64,000 bases of DNA, taken from positions 186,001-250,000 of the forward strand of contig PAAX01000026.1 of NCBI GenBank assembly GCA_002698995.1. Reading direction: 5' to 3'. Source of the DNA: Ignavibacteriota bacterium. GTDB lineage: Bacteria > Bacteroidota > Ignavibacteria > Ignavibacteriales > Melioribacteraceae. Position numbers and translations under genes: made by a program. The notes under the pieces are model-generated. The model saw nothing but the letters and a program-made list of their open reading frames with translations. It ran no database searches and was not told the DNA's origin. The first letter of the stretch is position 1. Each line of letters opens with the position of its first letter. Positions 19,432 to 28,816 of the stretch are shown piece by piece.

Positions 19432-20075
19432 TACTTTATTTTAATCCCCAAACCTAAACCATCTCCAATTGGTAATAGCGTTGACTTTAAAGTAGGATGC
19501 GATAAGAAAAGAATATTAAAATTTCTAACGTGCTTTGTTGAGTTTCTAAATTTTGGGGGTACTTTACTTGAAGCTGCATATCCATGCCACAGAAGATTAT
19601 CTACCAATATTATTCCGTTTTTCTTTAATAACATTAATGAGAAATAGAAAAGTTTTTCGTAATCTTCTTTATCAGCATCTAAAAAGATAAAATCATATTT
19701 GTTTGAGAGATTAGGCATTACTTCAAGTGCATCCCCTTCTATAATATTTATTTTATCTTTAACATTGGACTTATCAATATAAAATTTAGCTTTCTTTATG
19801 TTCTCTTTGCTTACTTCAATCGTATCAATAACACTTTTCTTTTTAAGATTTTTTGCGATTCTTATTGTTGAATAAGCAATCGCACATCCAATCTCAAGAA
19901 CTCTTTTTGGTTTATGAATTGTTATAAGCTGTTCCAAAAATTGAGCTGAATCGGGAGTTAGAATTGGTACTTTTCCCTTTTTTGCAAACTCTTCCATTTC
20001 TATTATGAGTTCGTCAATTTCATTACGAAATGATTTAATATAATTTTCTTGTGATGTATAAAGAATTTTACTCAT
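19431..20075 (-). CDS. SAM-dependent O-methyltransferase (family 3, TrmR-like)
   Basis: A 214-residue class I methyltransferase. SAM-binding LEIGCAIAYSTI is followed by the metal-binding FIFLDADKEDY and the LVDNLLWHG motif, which together mark the cation-dependent O-methyltransferase family 3 (COMT/CCoAOMT fold). Bacterial members include TrmR, which methylates 5-hydroxyuridine at tRNA wobble position 34. Small-molecule methylation is the alternative. It overlaps both neighbours by one base (TAATG on each side). Confidence 0.87.
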   Translation of the reverse strand: MSKILYTSQENYIKSFRNEIDELIIEMEEFAKKGKVPILTPDSAQFLEQLITIHKPKRVLEIGCAIAYSTIRIAKNLKKKSVIDTIEVSKENIKKAKFYIDKSNVKDKINIIEGDALEVMPNLSNKYDFIFLDADKEDYEKLFYFSLMLLKKNGIILVDNLLWHGYAASSKVPPKFRNSTKHVRNFNILFLSHPTLKSTLLPIGDGLGLGIKIK

Positions 20076-22048
20076 TACTTTAAGAAGACCATTTTCTTTA
20101 TTTGATAATTATCATTAACTCTTATAGAATAAAAATATACTCCGCTTGGAGCCAAATTACCTTTGTCATCTAATCCATTCCAAGATGTTTCATAAAATCC
20201 AATAGGACGAAAATCATTAACTAAAGTAGAAATTCGTTCTCCAAGAATATTGTAAATCTCCAATGTTACATTTGCCGCAACAGCAACTTTATATTCAATA
20301 ATTGTTCTATTATTAAAAGGATTAGGATAATTTTGTGCTATAGAAAAACCGCGGATTGATTCGTCATCATCAATTGAAACCGGAGAATCTACAACTGCAA
20401 TATTATACCATAATTTATCTAAATGATAATAACCGGATTGCGGCGCTCTTTTGATTTCTCCATTAACTTCATAATTAAAATAGAAGAAGAAATCTTTATT
20501 GAATTCTGTATCGAGAAGATCAAAATTAAACCTAAGTGAATCGGTTTTACTAATTGTTTTCGAACTTTCAATTCCATCTATAAAATAATGAATATCAGCA
20601 TAAGCTAAGTCAGGAGCATCAGTAAATATTTTATGAATAATATATGAATCAATTCCCTTCTCATAATTTGGGTAAGAAATTGCTTTGCTGGTTGAAAGCA
20701 GACCATAACCTTTATTGTTATCAGGATTTTCACTTTGATCTGCAGTATATGTTAAAATAAATCTCATTTGTTTGTTTGATAGATGTGGTTGAGCTTGTTT
20801 CAACAGACCGGCTACTCCGGCAGCAATAGGAGCTGCGGCAGAAGTTCCATTTGCAAATCCAACACTGCCGCTTGAATTTGCACCGGCAACAGAAACACCT
20901 TGAGTTACAACATCAGGTTTAATTCTTCCATCATAAGTTGGTCCGTGACTTGAAAATCCGGCGAGATTATTTTGAGAATCAACTGCACCAACAGCAATTG
21001 TGTTAACTCCATCAGCCGGAGCAGTAATATAATACCAAGATGAATTTCCTTCATTACCTGCCGATGTAATAGTTAAAACACCAAGTTGAAAAGCAAGTTC
21101 GGCAGCTTGAGTACAAATTGTTGTGCTCCCGTCCATTTGTGAATAAGAATAAGATTCCGCAGGGCTATCAAATTCACTATAACCCAATGATGAACTAGTA
21201 ATATCAACTCCAAGACCTTCCATCCATTCTAAAGCTGCGGCATAATTATCTTCCTCAACTCTTGTTTCAGTCGGAACATATTCAGTTTTGGCTAGAAGAA
21301 AATCGGCATTATAAGCAGCACCAATCAATTCTCCATCTTTATAACCGCCAACAATACCAAACACATAAGTTCCATGAGAACTTTGAGATGGAGTATCTGA
21401 TCCTTCATTACCGGTAAAATTATCTTCAAATACAAAATCATATTCATCAATAACATTTGCATTAGCAAAAATTGGATTAGTCATCCATTCGAAGCCTGTA
21501 TCAAGTAATCCAATTAATACATCTTTCCCATTTAATCCCAAATCGTGAACTTCGGGAATATTACTTAAGTTTAATTGAGCTTCTGAAAAACCGTAATCTA
21601 ATTCAAAATTTGATTCATTACCTTTTTCAAGAATATTTTGAGACCGGAGTTCAAATTGTTTTTTTGATTGGAAAGTCTTTACCTTCTCAATTTTATTAAC
21701 AAATGATAAATTATTAATTGTCTGCTTTTGGAAATCATTTAAATAGGCTGAAACTGCATTAAACCATTTCAATTCTCTTTGTATTTCTATTCCTAATACC
21801 TTTAGAGAATTTTTATAATCTTGATAAATCGGAACATCTTCATATAAAATATAATTTTCACCTAATATTTTTTTTCTTCTTTCAATTGCTCTTTGAGTTA
21901 AAGTTTCTTCAGCTTCTTTATATGCTTCAGTAGTTTTGCTGAAGTTCATTTTATTTGTTTCCCCTTTATCTACAAAGTAGATTAAATATTTTTCTTGAGC
22001 GGAAACTATTGAACCGATAAGTAATACGAAAAGAATAATCTTTTTCAT
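20075..22048 (-). CDS. Subtilisin-like S8 serine peptidase with T9SS sorting domain
   Basis: A 657-residue secreted protease. Residues 1-17 are a signal peptide, about 20-150 a pro-region, and about 165-450 the S8 domain with the catalytic Asp in LLDTGFEW, His in SHGTYVFG, oxyanion Asn in TSAGNEG and Ser in NGTSAAAPIAAG. Residues about 570-657 are a T9SS type A sorting domain (AQNYPNPFNN, LEIYNILGERI, SGVYFYSI). It is thus predicted to cross the outer membrane by T9SS and be released or anchored. It is 60 bases downstream of lepB. Confidence 0.93.
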   Translation of the reverse strand: MKKIILFVLLIGSIVSAQEKYLIYFVDKGETNKMNFSKTTEAYKEAEETLTQRAIERRKKILGENYILYEDVPIYQDYKNSLKVLGIEIQRELKWFNAVSAYLNDFQKQTINNLSFVNKIEKVKTFQSKKQFELRSQNILEKGNESNFELDYGFSEAQLNLSNIPEVHDLGLNGKDVLIGLLDTGFEWMTNPIFANANVIDEYDFVFEDNFTGNEGSDTPSQSSHGTYVFGIVGGYKDGELIGAAYNADFLLAKTEYVPTETRVEEDNYAAALEWMEGLGVDITSSSLGYSEFDSPAESYSYSQMDGSTTICTQAAELAFQLGVLTITSAGNEGNSSWYYITAPADGVNTIAVGAVDSQNNLAGFSSHGPTYDGRIKPDVVTQGVSVAGANSSGSVGFANGTSAAAPIAAGVAGLLKQAQPHLSNKQMRFILTYTADQSENPDNNKGYGLLSTSKAISYPNYEKGIDSYIIHKIFTDAPDLAYADIHYFIDGIESSKTISKTDSLRFNFDLLDTEFNKDFFFYFNYEVNGEIKRAPQSGYYHLDKLWYNIAVVDSPVSIDDDESIRGFSIAQNYPNPFNNRTIIEYKVAVAANVTLEIYNILGERISTLVNDFRPIGFYETSWNGLDDKGNLAPSGVYFYSIRVNDNYQIKKMVFLK

Positions 22049-22108
22049 TTTTGCTCTTTTTTTAGTAACAAATTAATCAATATGAAATAAATATCAAGTG
22101 GATAAAAA

Positions 22109-22981
22109 TTACAGAAACTTCATCATTCTGGACCATCTTATTCCTCTAAAGAAATCCATGAATGATTCATTCTCAATTGTTTCATCAACTGACCAATAAA
22201 TCATAAAAGCCTGTCCTAATATTTTATCATCCGGAACAAATCCCCAAAATCTGCTGTCTGCACTTTCATCTCTGTTATCACCAAGCACAAAGTAATAATC
22301 CTGCTTAATTATATATGTTGATATTTCATTTCCGTTAACAAATATTTTATGATTGTTGATTTCAACTGAATCATCTTTTAGTTCATATTTAATTATTGGA
22401 AAGTACAACCCGACATTCTTTTTGGAAAAAGTTACCGTATCACCTTCACTTGGAATAATAATAGGACCGTAATAATCTTCATTCCATTTAGAATCATTAG
22501 GATAAATTTTTGGATTAGGAATACTTCTTGGTCGACTTTTCTGTTTAGTAAAAAGTAAATTTTCTGGATTAGTTATAAGTGTGTCATTAATAAAAATTGA
22601 ACGATTTACGATTTCCAGTTTACTGCCCGGAATTCCGATACATCTTTTGATATAATTTTGATGATAATCATAAACATATTCGTGATTTTCATAAGGGAAT
22701 TCAAACACAATCAGATCATTCAATTCAGGTTTTGATATATAAGGAAGTTTGAAACTTGGAATTTCTATCTCGGAAAAAGGGATGCGATTAGGTGTTCTTG
22801 CTCCATAAATGAATTTATTTACCAGAAGATAATCGCCGGGAAGTAAAGTATTTTCCATCGATTTAGTAGGAATGCGGAAAGCCTCTATAATAAAGGCTTT
22901 GAAGACCAGTGCAATAGCAACCGCAACTATTATTATTTTTACAAAGCGAAGAATACTATTTAGAAAAGATTTTTTTTTCAT
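22109..22981 (-). CDS. lepB: Signal peptidase I
   Basis: A 290-residue inner-membrane peptidase that removes Sec/Tat signal peptides. One N-terminal membrane segment (about 12-32) is followed by box B with the catalytic Ser41 (RIPTKSMENTLLPGD), box D with the catalytic Lys (YIKRCIGIPG) and box E (GDNRDESADSRFWG). It is nine bases downstream of lepA, the same lepA-lepB order as in many bacteria. Confidence 0.95.
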   Translation of the reverse strand: MKKKSFLNSILRFVKIIIVAVAIALVFKAFIIEAFRIPTKSMENTLLPGDYLLVNKFIYGARTPNRIPFSEIEIPSFKLPYISKPELNDLIVFEFPYENHEYVYDYHQNYIKRCIGIPGSKLEIVNRSIFINDTLITNPENLLFTKQKSRPRSIPNPKIYPNDSKWNEDYYGPIIIPSEGDTVTFSKKNVGLYFPIIKYELKDDSVEINNHKIFVNGNEISTYIIKQDYYFVLGDNRDESADSRFWGFVPDDKILGQAFMIYWSVDETIENESFMDFFRGIRWSRMMKFL

Positions 22982-22990
22982 TAAAAATAA

Positions 22991-24784
22991 TTACTCATCA
23001 ATCTGAAGCACAGCTAAAAAGGCTTCTTGAGGAATTTCAACATTTCCAACCTGTTTCATTCTTCTTTTTCCTTCTTTCTGTTTTTCAAGCAATTTTCTTT
23101 TACGAGAAATATCACCGCCGTAGCATTTTGCTAAAACATTTTTTCTAAGTGCTTTAACTGTTGTTCTAGCTATAACTTTAGTTCCTAAAGAAGCTTGAAT
23201 AGCTATTTCAAACATTTGTCTAGGAATTAAATCTTTAAGTTTATTTGTAACCTTTCTGCCCCAGTCGTATGCTTTAGTTTTATGAACAATTACGGAAAGA
23301 GCATCAACTTTATCTCCGTTAAGCATTATATCTAGCTTCTGCAAATCAGATTCACGATAACCGATAAATTCATAATCCAAAGATGCATAACCGCGGGAAA
23401 TGGATTTGAGTTTATCATAAAAATCAAAAATGATTTCTGAAAGAGGAAATTCAAATTGTAAATCGGCTCTGGTAGGATCAATATAATTTGTGTTTATATA
23501 TACTCCTCTTTTATCCATAGCTAATTTCATAATGCTGCCGACATATTCACTAGGACATACAATCTGTGATTTCACATAAGGTTCCTCAATCCAGTCAATA
23601 TCGCCAACAGGAGGCATAAGTGCCGGATTATCAACAATTACTTCTTCACCATCTTTTTTATAAACAATATATTCAACGTTTGGAAGTGTTGTAACAATAG
23701 ACTGCGAATATTCTCTTTCCAATCTTTCTTGAACAATTTCCATGTGAAGCATTCCAAGAAAACCGCATCTAAAACCAAAACCTAAAGCGGCAGAAGTTTC
23801 GGGAATGTATTCCAAAGCAGAATCATTCAATCTGAATTTTTCTAAAGCATCTCTTAAATCTTCGTAATCATCGGAATCAGTAGGATATAAACCGCTGTAA
23901 ACCATTGGTTTAACTTCTTTGTAACCTGGTAAAGGCTTTTCAGCTCCTCCCTTTAAGTGAGTTACAGTATCACCAACTTTTGTATCATGAACATCTTTGA
24001 TACCAGAAATTAGATATCCAACATTTCCTGCAGCCAGTTCATTTTTTTTAACTTTTTGAAGACGGAGAGTTCCTAATTCTTCAACATCATAAATTTTATC
24101 GCTTGCAAAAAATTTAATTCTTTCATTCTGCTTAAGAGTTCCGTTAAATATTCTTATATAAGCAATAGCGCCACGGTAAGCATCGTATACCGAATCAAAA
24201 ATTAATGCCTGCAAAGGTGCGTTTGGATCTCCTTTGGGAGGCGGAACTCTCTTAACAACTGCTTCAAGAATTTCATCAATTCCAATTTTTGATTTTGCAC
24301 TTGCTAAAATTATTTCTTCATCTTTGCAGCCGATCAAATCTATAATTTGATGTTTTACAGTATCAATCATTGCACTCGGAAGATCAATTTTATTTATTAC
24401 CGGAATAATTTCCAATCCGGCTTCAATTGCCATATAAAGATTGCTAATTGTTTGCGCTTCAACTCCCTGAGCAGCATCAACTACCAATAACGCTCCTTCG
24501 CAAGCTGCTAATGAACGCGATACTTCATAAGAAAAATCAACATGACCCGGAGTATCAATTAAATTGAGAGTGTAAACATTATTATCTAATGATTTATACT
24601 GCATTTGAATGGCATGAGATTTTATTGTAATTCCTCTCTCACGCTCTAAATCCATGCTGTCTAAAAGCTGTGCTTTAGCTTCTCTTTCGGAAATTGTTTT
24701 TGTAGCTTCTAAAAGTCCATCTGCAATAGTAGATTTTCCGTGATCTATATGTGCTATTATACAAAAGTTTCTATATTGATTCAT
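22991..24784 (-). CDS. lepA: Elongation factor 4 (back-translocase LepA)
   Basis: A 597-residue translational GTPase. G1 [10 protein letters not shown]2 region [12 protein letters not shown]3 DTPGHVDF and G4 NKIDLPSA are intact, followed by EF-G-like domains and the LepA-specific C-terminal domain ([20 protein letters not shown] in part, ending [17 protein letters not shown]). ATG 24784 gives the standard [16 protein letters not shown] start and has TGAG upstream; an in-frame ATG at 24817 would add 11 residues not typical of the family. Confidence 0.97.
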   Translation of the reverse strand: MNQYRNFCIIAHIDHGKSTIADGLLEATKTISEREAKAQLLDSMDLERERGITIKSHAIQMQYKSLDNNVYTLNLIDTPGHVDFSYEVSRSLAACEGALLVVDAAQGVEAQTISNLYMAIEAGLEIIPVINKIDLPSAMIDTVKHQIIDLIGCKDEEIILASAKSKIGIDEILEAVVKRVPPPKGDPNAPLQALIFDSVYDAYRGAIAYIRIFNGTLKQNERIKFFASDKIYDVEELGTLRLQKVKKNELAAGNVGYLISGIKDVHDTKVGDTVTHLKGGAEKPLPGYKEVKPMVYSGLYPTDSDDYEDLRDALEKFRLNDSALEYIPETSAALGFGFRCGFLGMLHMEIVQERLEREYSQSIVTTLPNVEYIVYKKDGEEVIVDNPALMPPVGDIDWIEEPYVKSQIVCPSEYVGSIMKLAMDKRGVYINTNYIDPTRADLQFEFPLSEIIFDFYDKLKSISRGYASLDYEFIGYRESDLQKLDIMLNGDKVDALSVIVHKTKAYDWGRKVTNKLKDLIPRQMFEIAIQASLGTKVIARTTVKALRKNVLAKCYGGDISRKRKLLEKQKEGKRRMKQVGNVEIPQEAFLAVLQIDE

Positions 24785-24955
24785 AAACTCATTTTTTTTA
24801 ACTAAGTAATATATCATTAGATATGGCTATTATCAATTGAATAGGAATTGGATAACCGATTTCTGAAATAAAATCTATTTGTGAACTCACTTTTTTCAAT
24901 CTCAGTAAAACTGAAACTAGAATAAAATTTGATTTTTTGTGATTTGGGTCAAAAT

Positions 24956-25005
24956 AATAGGATAATTTATCTGGCTTACCAGATAATCATAGCTTTTATC
25001 CTATT
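24956..25005. promoter_or_regulatory. Nested palindrome upstream of the haem/YceI operon
   Basis: Two perfect inverted repeats are nested. The outer arms are AATAGGATAA (24956-24965) and TTATCCTATT (24996-25005). The inner arms are TTATCTGG (24967-24974) and CCAGATAA (24979-24986) around CTTA. The unit ends 39 bases before the ATG of the 25045 gene, in the divergent gap between lepA and that gene. No plus-strand gene ends nearby, so it is not an obvious terminator. The inner 8-4-8 palindrome has the geometry of an operator for a dimeric regulator; an RNA hairpin in the 5' leader is the alternative. Confidence 0.5.
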
Positions 25006-25044
25006 TTATTTTTAAGTTAAAAAAATTTATTAAAGGTTAAGTTA

Positions 25045-25482
25045 ATGGCTAAACTTGTTTCCCTTCGGATTACTTTTATTATTGTACTTCTTTCCCTATT
25101 AATAACTTCAGGTTGTGCCGATAAAATTGTATCTGAATGTGATTGTGATCCAATAATTAATGTTGGTAATTTTACTACCTTTTCAGATATTCAAAAGAAT
25201 GTATTTGATATAAACTGTACCACTTCCGGATGCCATGGAACTGAATTTACTCAAGCAAATTTAGTTTTGGTAGAAGGACAATCTTATACAAATCTATATG
25301 ATGTTCAAAGTTTTCTTTACCCTGGCAGTAAAAGAGTTGTTCCAGGAGATAGTGAAAACAGTCTTTTAATTAAAGTGTTGAAGGGAGATGGTGTTCCACA
25401 AATGCCTCCAACCGGAAAAATTGATAATGCACTTATTGATTCAGTCGCAGCTTGGATTGATAGAGGGGCTTTACCCGAATAA
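25045..25482 (+). CDS. Cytochrome c-like lipoprotein with CX4CH motif
   Basis: A 145-residue lipoprotein. The signal peptide ends in the lipobox-like ITSGC (Cys at about 24). The mature part resembles the small cytochrome c domain common in Planctomycetes and Bacteroidota: a Cys...CH site written CTTSGCHG (CX4CH rather than CXXCH), then GDSENSLLIKVL, QMPPTGK with a candidate Met ligand, and AAWIDRGALPE at the end. CX4CH haem sites are known from tetrahaem cytochromes, but haem attachment here is unproven. AAAGG precedes the ATG. It leads a four-gene plus-strand operon; the YceI gene starts 14 bases later. Confidence 0.83.
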   Translation: MAKLVSLRITFIIVLLSLLITSGCADKIVSECDCDPIINVGNFTTFSDIQKNVFDINCTTSGCHGTEFTQANLVLVEGQSYTNLYDVQSFLYPGSKRVVPGDSENSLLIKVLKGDGVPQMPPTGKIDNALIDSVAAWIDRGALPE

Positions 25483-25496
25483 CAATAGGAGAATAA

Positions 25497-26060
25497 ATGA
25501 AGTTAACAATAATATTTTTATTTATACTAGTCTCTCTTTCTGCTCAGGAATATCAAGTTGATAAAGCAAAAGAGAATTTAGTTAAATTCATTTCTGATGC
25601 TCCAATTGAAAGTTTTGAAGGAACTACCAATAATATAGACGGATATTTATACTTAACCTCATTTGATGATTTAACTAAAAATCAACTCTATTTTGAAGTT
25701 GATTTGAATACACTTGATACCGGAATCGGTTTAAGAAATAGGCATATGCGGGAAAATTATCTTGAAACAGAAAAATATAGATATGCTTTTTTTGATGGAA
25801 AAATAATAGAAATAAAACAGGAAAAAGATAATGAATATTCAGTATTGGTTGAAGGAGATATGAATATTCACGGTAAAACCAAGAAGCTTTCCATTTCAGG
25901 TAAAATTATAAATGAAAAAGATTTACTTAGAGTCAAAACCAATTTTGATGTTTCTCTAAGTGATTATGAGGTTGAAATTCCAAAACTAATGTTTATGAAA
26001 ATAAATGAAGTAATTAAATTGGAATTAAACTTCTATTTAAAGCGTTTCGAAAGTAACTAA
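25497..26060 (+). CDS. YceI family periplasmic protein
   Basis: A 187-residue exported protein of the YceI lipocalin-like fold. Signal peptide at 1-16 (ending LSAQ). Family features are the FISDAPIESFEGTTNNIDG segment, RNRHMRENYLET and the DMNIHGKTK motif. YceI proteins bind polyisoprenoids or amphiphilic compounds in a beta-barrel and are often near membrane redox genes. AGGAG precedes the ATG. It lies between the haem lipoprotein and the DUF5777 barrel gene, 25 bases before the latter. Confidence 0.9.
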   Translation: MKLTIIFLFILVSLSAQEYQVDKAKENLVKFISDAPIESFEGTTNNIDGYLYLTSFDDLTKNQLYFEVDLNTLDTGIGLRNRHMRENYLETEKYRYAFFDGKIIEIKQEKDNEYSVLVEGDMNIHGKTKKLSISGKIINEKDLLRVKTNFDVSLSDYEVEIPKLMFMKINEVIKLELNFYLKRFESN

Positions 26061-26085
26061 ACTCCTAATTATAAATGGTGTTTGA

Positions 26086-26928
26086 ATGAATATATTTCTT
26101 TTGTATTTAATGATTCTTATAACTGTGCCAATTTTCTCTCAAGAATCTAGAATAAGCTGGCAAAGAGAGAAACCTGATACGCAGCTTGATTTATATCTCT
26201 TTCATTCAGTGCAGTCCGTTAACCTTCCCACTACAGAAACTCTTCAGAAAAATGATTTAGAATTTGAAATTTCGCATAGATTTATTCCGACAATAAAAAG
26301 CGGCAGTAAAGAATTATGGGGATTTGATGGACCGGTAAATATTCGTTTTAGTCTTGCCTATGGAATAACAAACAGAACTCTGGTAACTTTAGGAAGATCA
26401 AATTTAGATGACAATTATGATCTTTCCGTAAAGCAAAAAATCGTTCAATTAAGAAATGATATTCTTCCCACGGTAATCGGAGCAAGAATAGGAGGTGCTT
26501 GGAATACTGATATCCAAAACAGAAAAGCATCTCATAATAGAAATTTTCATTACTTCGCTCAATTGATAATTAATACAATGTATGATAATAAACTTGCAGT
26601 TGGCCTCACTCCATCATACTTATATAATTCTGATCCCGTCTGCCCTAAAGTTCAATATTCATTTACTGTGGGATTGTATTCACAATATTATATCAGTGAA
26701 TTACTAAGTGCTTTAATTGAATGGAATCCTACTGTAACCGGTTGGCGCCAATATCATAATCCGGTTTCATTTGGAATTGAATTGGAGACAGGCGGACATT
26801 TTTTCAAGATAATTCTTACTAACAGCGTCCACTTAAATACAACACAATTTTTAAGCGGTGCTGATTTACCTTTTAATGACGGTAATTGGAGAATCGGATT
26901 TAACATAACTAGATTACTTAAACTATAA
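26086..26928 (+). CDS. DUF5777-type outer-membrane beta-barrel protein
   Basis: A 280-residue protein with a signal peptide (about 1-18, ending IFSQ). The mature protein is beta-strand rich with alternating aromatic residues; the early run LPTTETLQKNDLEFEISHRF and the YGITNRTLVTLGRS and NFHYFAQLIINT segments match what I know of the DUF5777 family, predicted outer-membrane barrels. Function unknown. The stop shares a base with a possible ATG of the next gene, so the operon continues. Confidence 0.8.
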   Translation: MNIFLLYLMILITVPIFSQESRISWQREKPDTQLDLYLFHSVQSVNLPTTETLQKNDLEFEISHRFIPTIKSGSKELWGFDGPVNIRFSLAYGITNRTLVTLGRSNLDDNYDLSVKQKIVQLRNDILPTVIGARIGGAWNTDIQNRKASHNRNFHYFAQLIINTMYDNKLAVGLTPSYLYNSDPVCPKVQYSFTVGLYSQYYISELLSALIEWNPTVTGWRQYHNPVSFGIELETGGHFFKIILTNSVHLNTTQFLSGADLPFNDGNWRIGFNITRLLKL

Positions 26929-26939
26929 TGGGGTGCTAT

Positions 26940-28553
26940 ATGACTTTTAAAAGTCTTACATATATTTTTTTGTTAGTAATATTTACGGTATCACTATCTG
27001 CAAGAAGTTTTAGAGTTTCACAAATACCTAATGGAAATAAATTCAGCTGCCAAACATGCCACGTTTCCCCAGCCGGAGGAGATGAAAGAAACGCATTCGG
27101 TAAGCTTGTTGAAAAAAGATTTCTTACTTCACCTACCGGAAATGTTATTTGGGGACCTGAACTTGCATCTCTGGATGCTGATGGTGACGGCGTTACAAAT
27201 GGACAAGAACTTTTAGATCCGTTTGGAATATGGACTTCGGGTTCACCAAATCCAGGCAATTCTTCTTCAGTTACAGCTCCGGGGAATAATGCCGATTATT
27301 CTATTTTTAACCTTACTATATTTTTTACTAACATGAATCCGCATAACGGACAAATGCTCTATATAAGAATCTATGAGAAATCTACACTAAAAGAAGTATA
27401 CAGAACATCACAAACTATTACTGAGTCCTTCAATGTGATAGTTAATAATTTTATCACTTGGGATAATGAATATATTGTTGATTTTTTTGCAGATCATAAT
27501 GGGAACGGTTTATATGATGCTCCCCCCACTGATCATGCTTGGAGAATGGAATTAAATACCAGCAGTTTTAATCAACTATCTTTTTCCCACAATACTGAAT
27601 TTACTGATATAAAATGGCCTTATACTTTTATTCTTAATTTGAATTCAATGAATCCCCATGTTGGGCAGTTAATTGAATTTGCTCTGGTTGAAGAGGATTC
27701 AGACAAGGAAATTGATAGATATAGAATTGAACAACTTGCTTCAGATATTACATTTGCAAAGTTTGTTGGACTTGAAATCGGTAAAAATTATAAAGTTATT
27801 TTTTATGCTGATCATAACAGTAATGGGATGTATGATGCTCCCCCAGCCGATCATGCTTGGGAGTTAAGTTTTACTTACAGTAATGGACTGGAAGAAAACT
27901 TCACTCATAATACTTCTTTTACCGATATTAACTGGAAATATTATGCACAGCTTAATTTACTATCAATGCTTCCTCATTTAAATCAATTATTTGAAATTAG
28001 GTTGGTAGAAAGTAATTCCAATTCGGAAATTTCTAGATTTAGTCTGGAAAATATTTTAGTAGAAAACTACTCAATTAAACTGCCAGGATTGGAAGACGGC
28101 GTAAATTATAACTTGGATTTCTATTCAGATCATAATGGAAGCGGTAGTTATGACGCCCCCCCAACTGATCATGCTTGGAGAATTAGTTTTACTGCAGATG
28201 GTAATTATGTTTCTAACTTTTCACATAATACAAGCTTTACCGATATTCAATGGCCTGGAGCTACTTCAGTCGATGATTTAATAGTTCCGGATAAATTGAT
28301 GTTATCTCAGAATTATCCAAATCCGTTTAATCCCACAACCAGTATTGAATACTCAGTACCGAATAGTGAGTTTGTTATTCTAAAGGTTTATGATATTCTA
28401 GGTAATGAAGTTGCCACTTTAGTAAATGATTTTATTCAAGCCGGAACACACAGAATTACATTTAACGCAGCTGATTTAGCAAGCGGAATTTATGTTTATA
28501 AAATTGTTTATGGTAATAAATCATTAGTTAACAAAATGCTTCTTTTAAAGTAG
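26940..28553 (+). CDS. T9SS protein with one CXXCH site and three 106-residue repeats
   Basis: A 537-residue secreted protein. Signal peptide about 1-20 (ending LSARS). Next comes one haem-c motif CQTCH in a segment KFSCQTCHVSPAGG, then a calcium-binding-like DADGDGVTNGQELLDP. Residues about 115-435 hold three tandem repeats of 106 residues, each with DHNGNGLYDAPP-type and DHAW motifs and ending in HNTSFTDI-W. The last 85 residues are a T9SS type A domain (NYPNPFNPTTSIEY, YDILGNEV, SGIYVYKI). I chose ATG 26940 because GGGGTG lies five bases upstream; ATG 26928 is an in-frame alternative overlapping the preceding stop. No family recognised for the repeat. It closes the haem/YceI/DUF5777 operon before a strong terminator. 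Confidence 0.87.
   Translation: MTFKSLTYIFLLVIFTVSLSARSFRVSQIPNGNKFSCQTCHVSPAGGDERNAFGKLVEKRFLTSPTGNVIWGPELASLDADGDGVTNGQELLDPFGIWTSGSPNPGNSSSVTAPGNNADYSIFNLTIFFTNMNPHNGQMLYIRIYEKSTLKEVYRTSQTITESFNVIVNNFITWDNEYIVDFFADHNGNGLYDAPPTDHAWRMELNTSSFNQLSFSHNTEFTDIKWPYTFILNLNSMNPHVGQLIEFALVEEDSDKEIDRYRIEQLASDITFAKFVGLEIGKNYKVIFYADHNSNGMYDAPPADHAWELSFTYSNGLEENFTHNTSFTDINWKYYAQLNLLSMLPHLNQLFEIRLVESNSNSEISRFSLENILVENYSIKLPGLEDGVNYNLDFYSDHNGSGSYDAPPTDHAWRISFTADGNYVSNFSHNTSFTDIQWPGATSVDDLIVPDKLMLSQNYPNPFNPTTSIEYSVPNSEFVILKVYDILGNEVATLVNDFIQAGTHRITFNAADLASGIYVYKIVYGNKSLVNKMLLLK
27492..28180 (+). repeat. Three-copy 318-bp coding repeat (core blocks)
   Basis: The block starting GATCATAA recurs at 27492, 27810 and 28128, exactly 318 bases (106 codons) apart, and each runs on through TATGATGCTCCCCC or a close variant to GATCATGCTTGG. 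The blocks are more alike in DNA than the rest of the repeat unit, which points to selection on the DHN...DAPP...DHAW motif or to recent homogenisation. Confidence 0.85.
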
Positions 28554-28564
28554 GATTATAATTC

Positions 28565-28610
28565 TTGTCCCGGAATTCAATTTTTATAATTCCGGGACAA
28601 ATTTATTTTT
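28565..28610 (+). terminator. Rho-independent terminator of the haem/YceI operon
   Basis: Arms TTGTCCCGGAATT (28565-28577) and AATTCCGGGACAA (28588-28600) are perfect 13-base complements, followed by ATTTATTTTTT. It follows the stop at 28553 by 11 bases. The rest of the gap to 28816 shows no further structure. Confidence 0.85.
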
Positions 28611-28816
28611 TGAATCGTTGCACTTCATATTAAGGGAATCAAATTTTCTCTCCTAAAAAGTAAATCCTATTTAGAGCTATTCCTACTATTTTAATTTCAA
28701 TCCAATATTAGTATTAACAGATCAAAAACTTTTCCGATAATGAAGTGATTGTTTTATTAATTAATTCATTTTGGACAAATTACGCTATATTTACAATAAT
28801 TAATTATGGATTTTTA

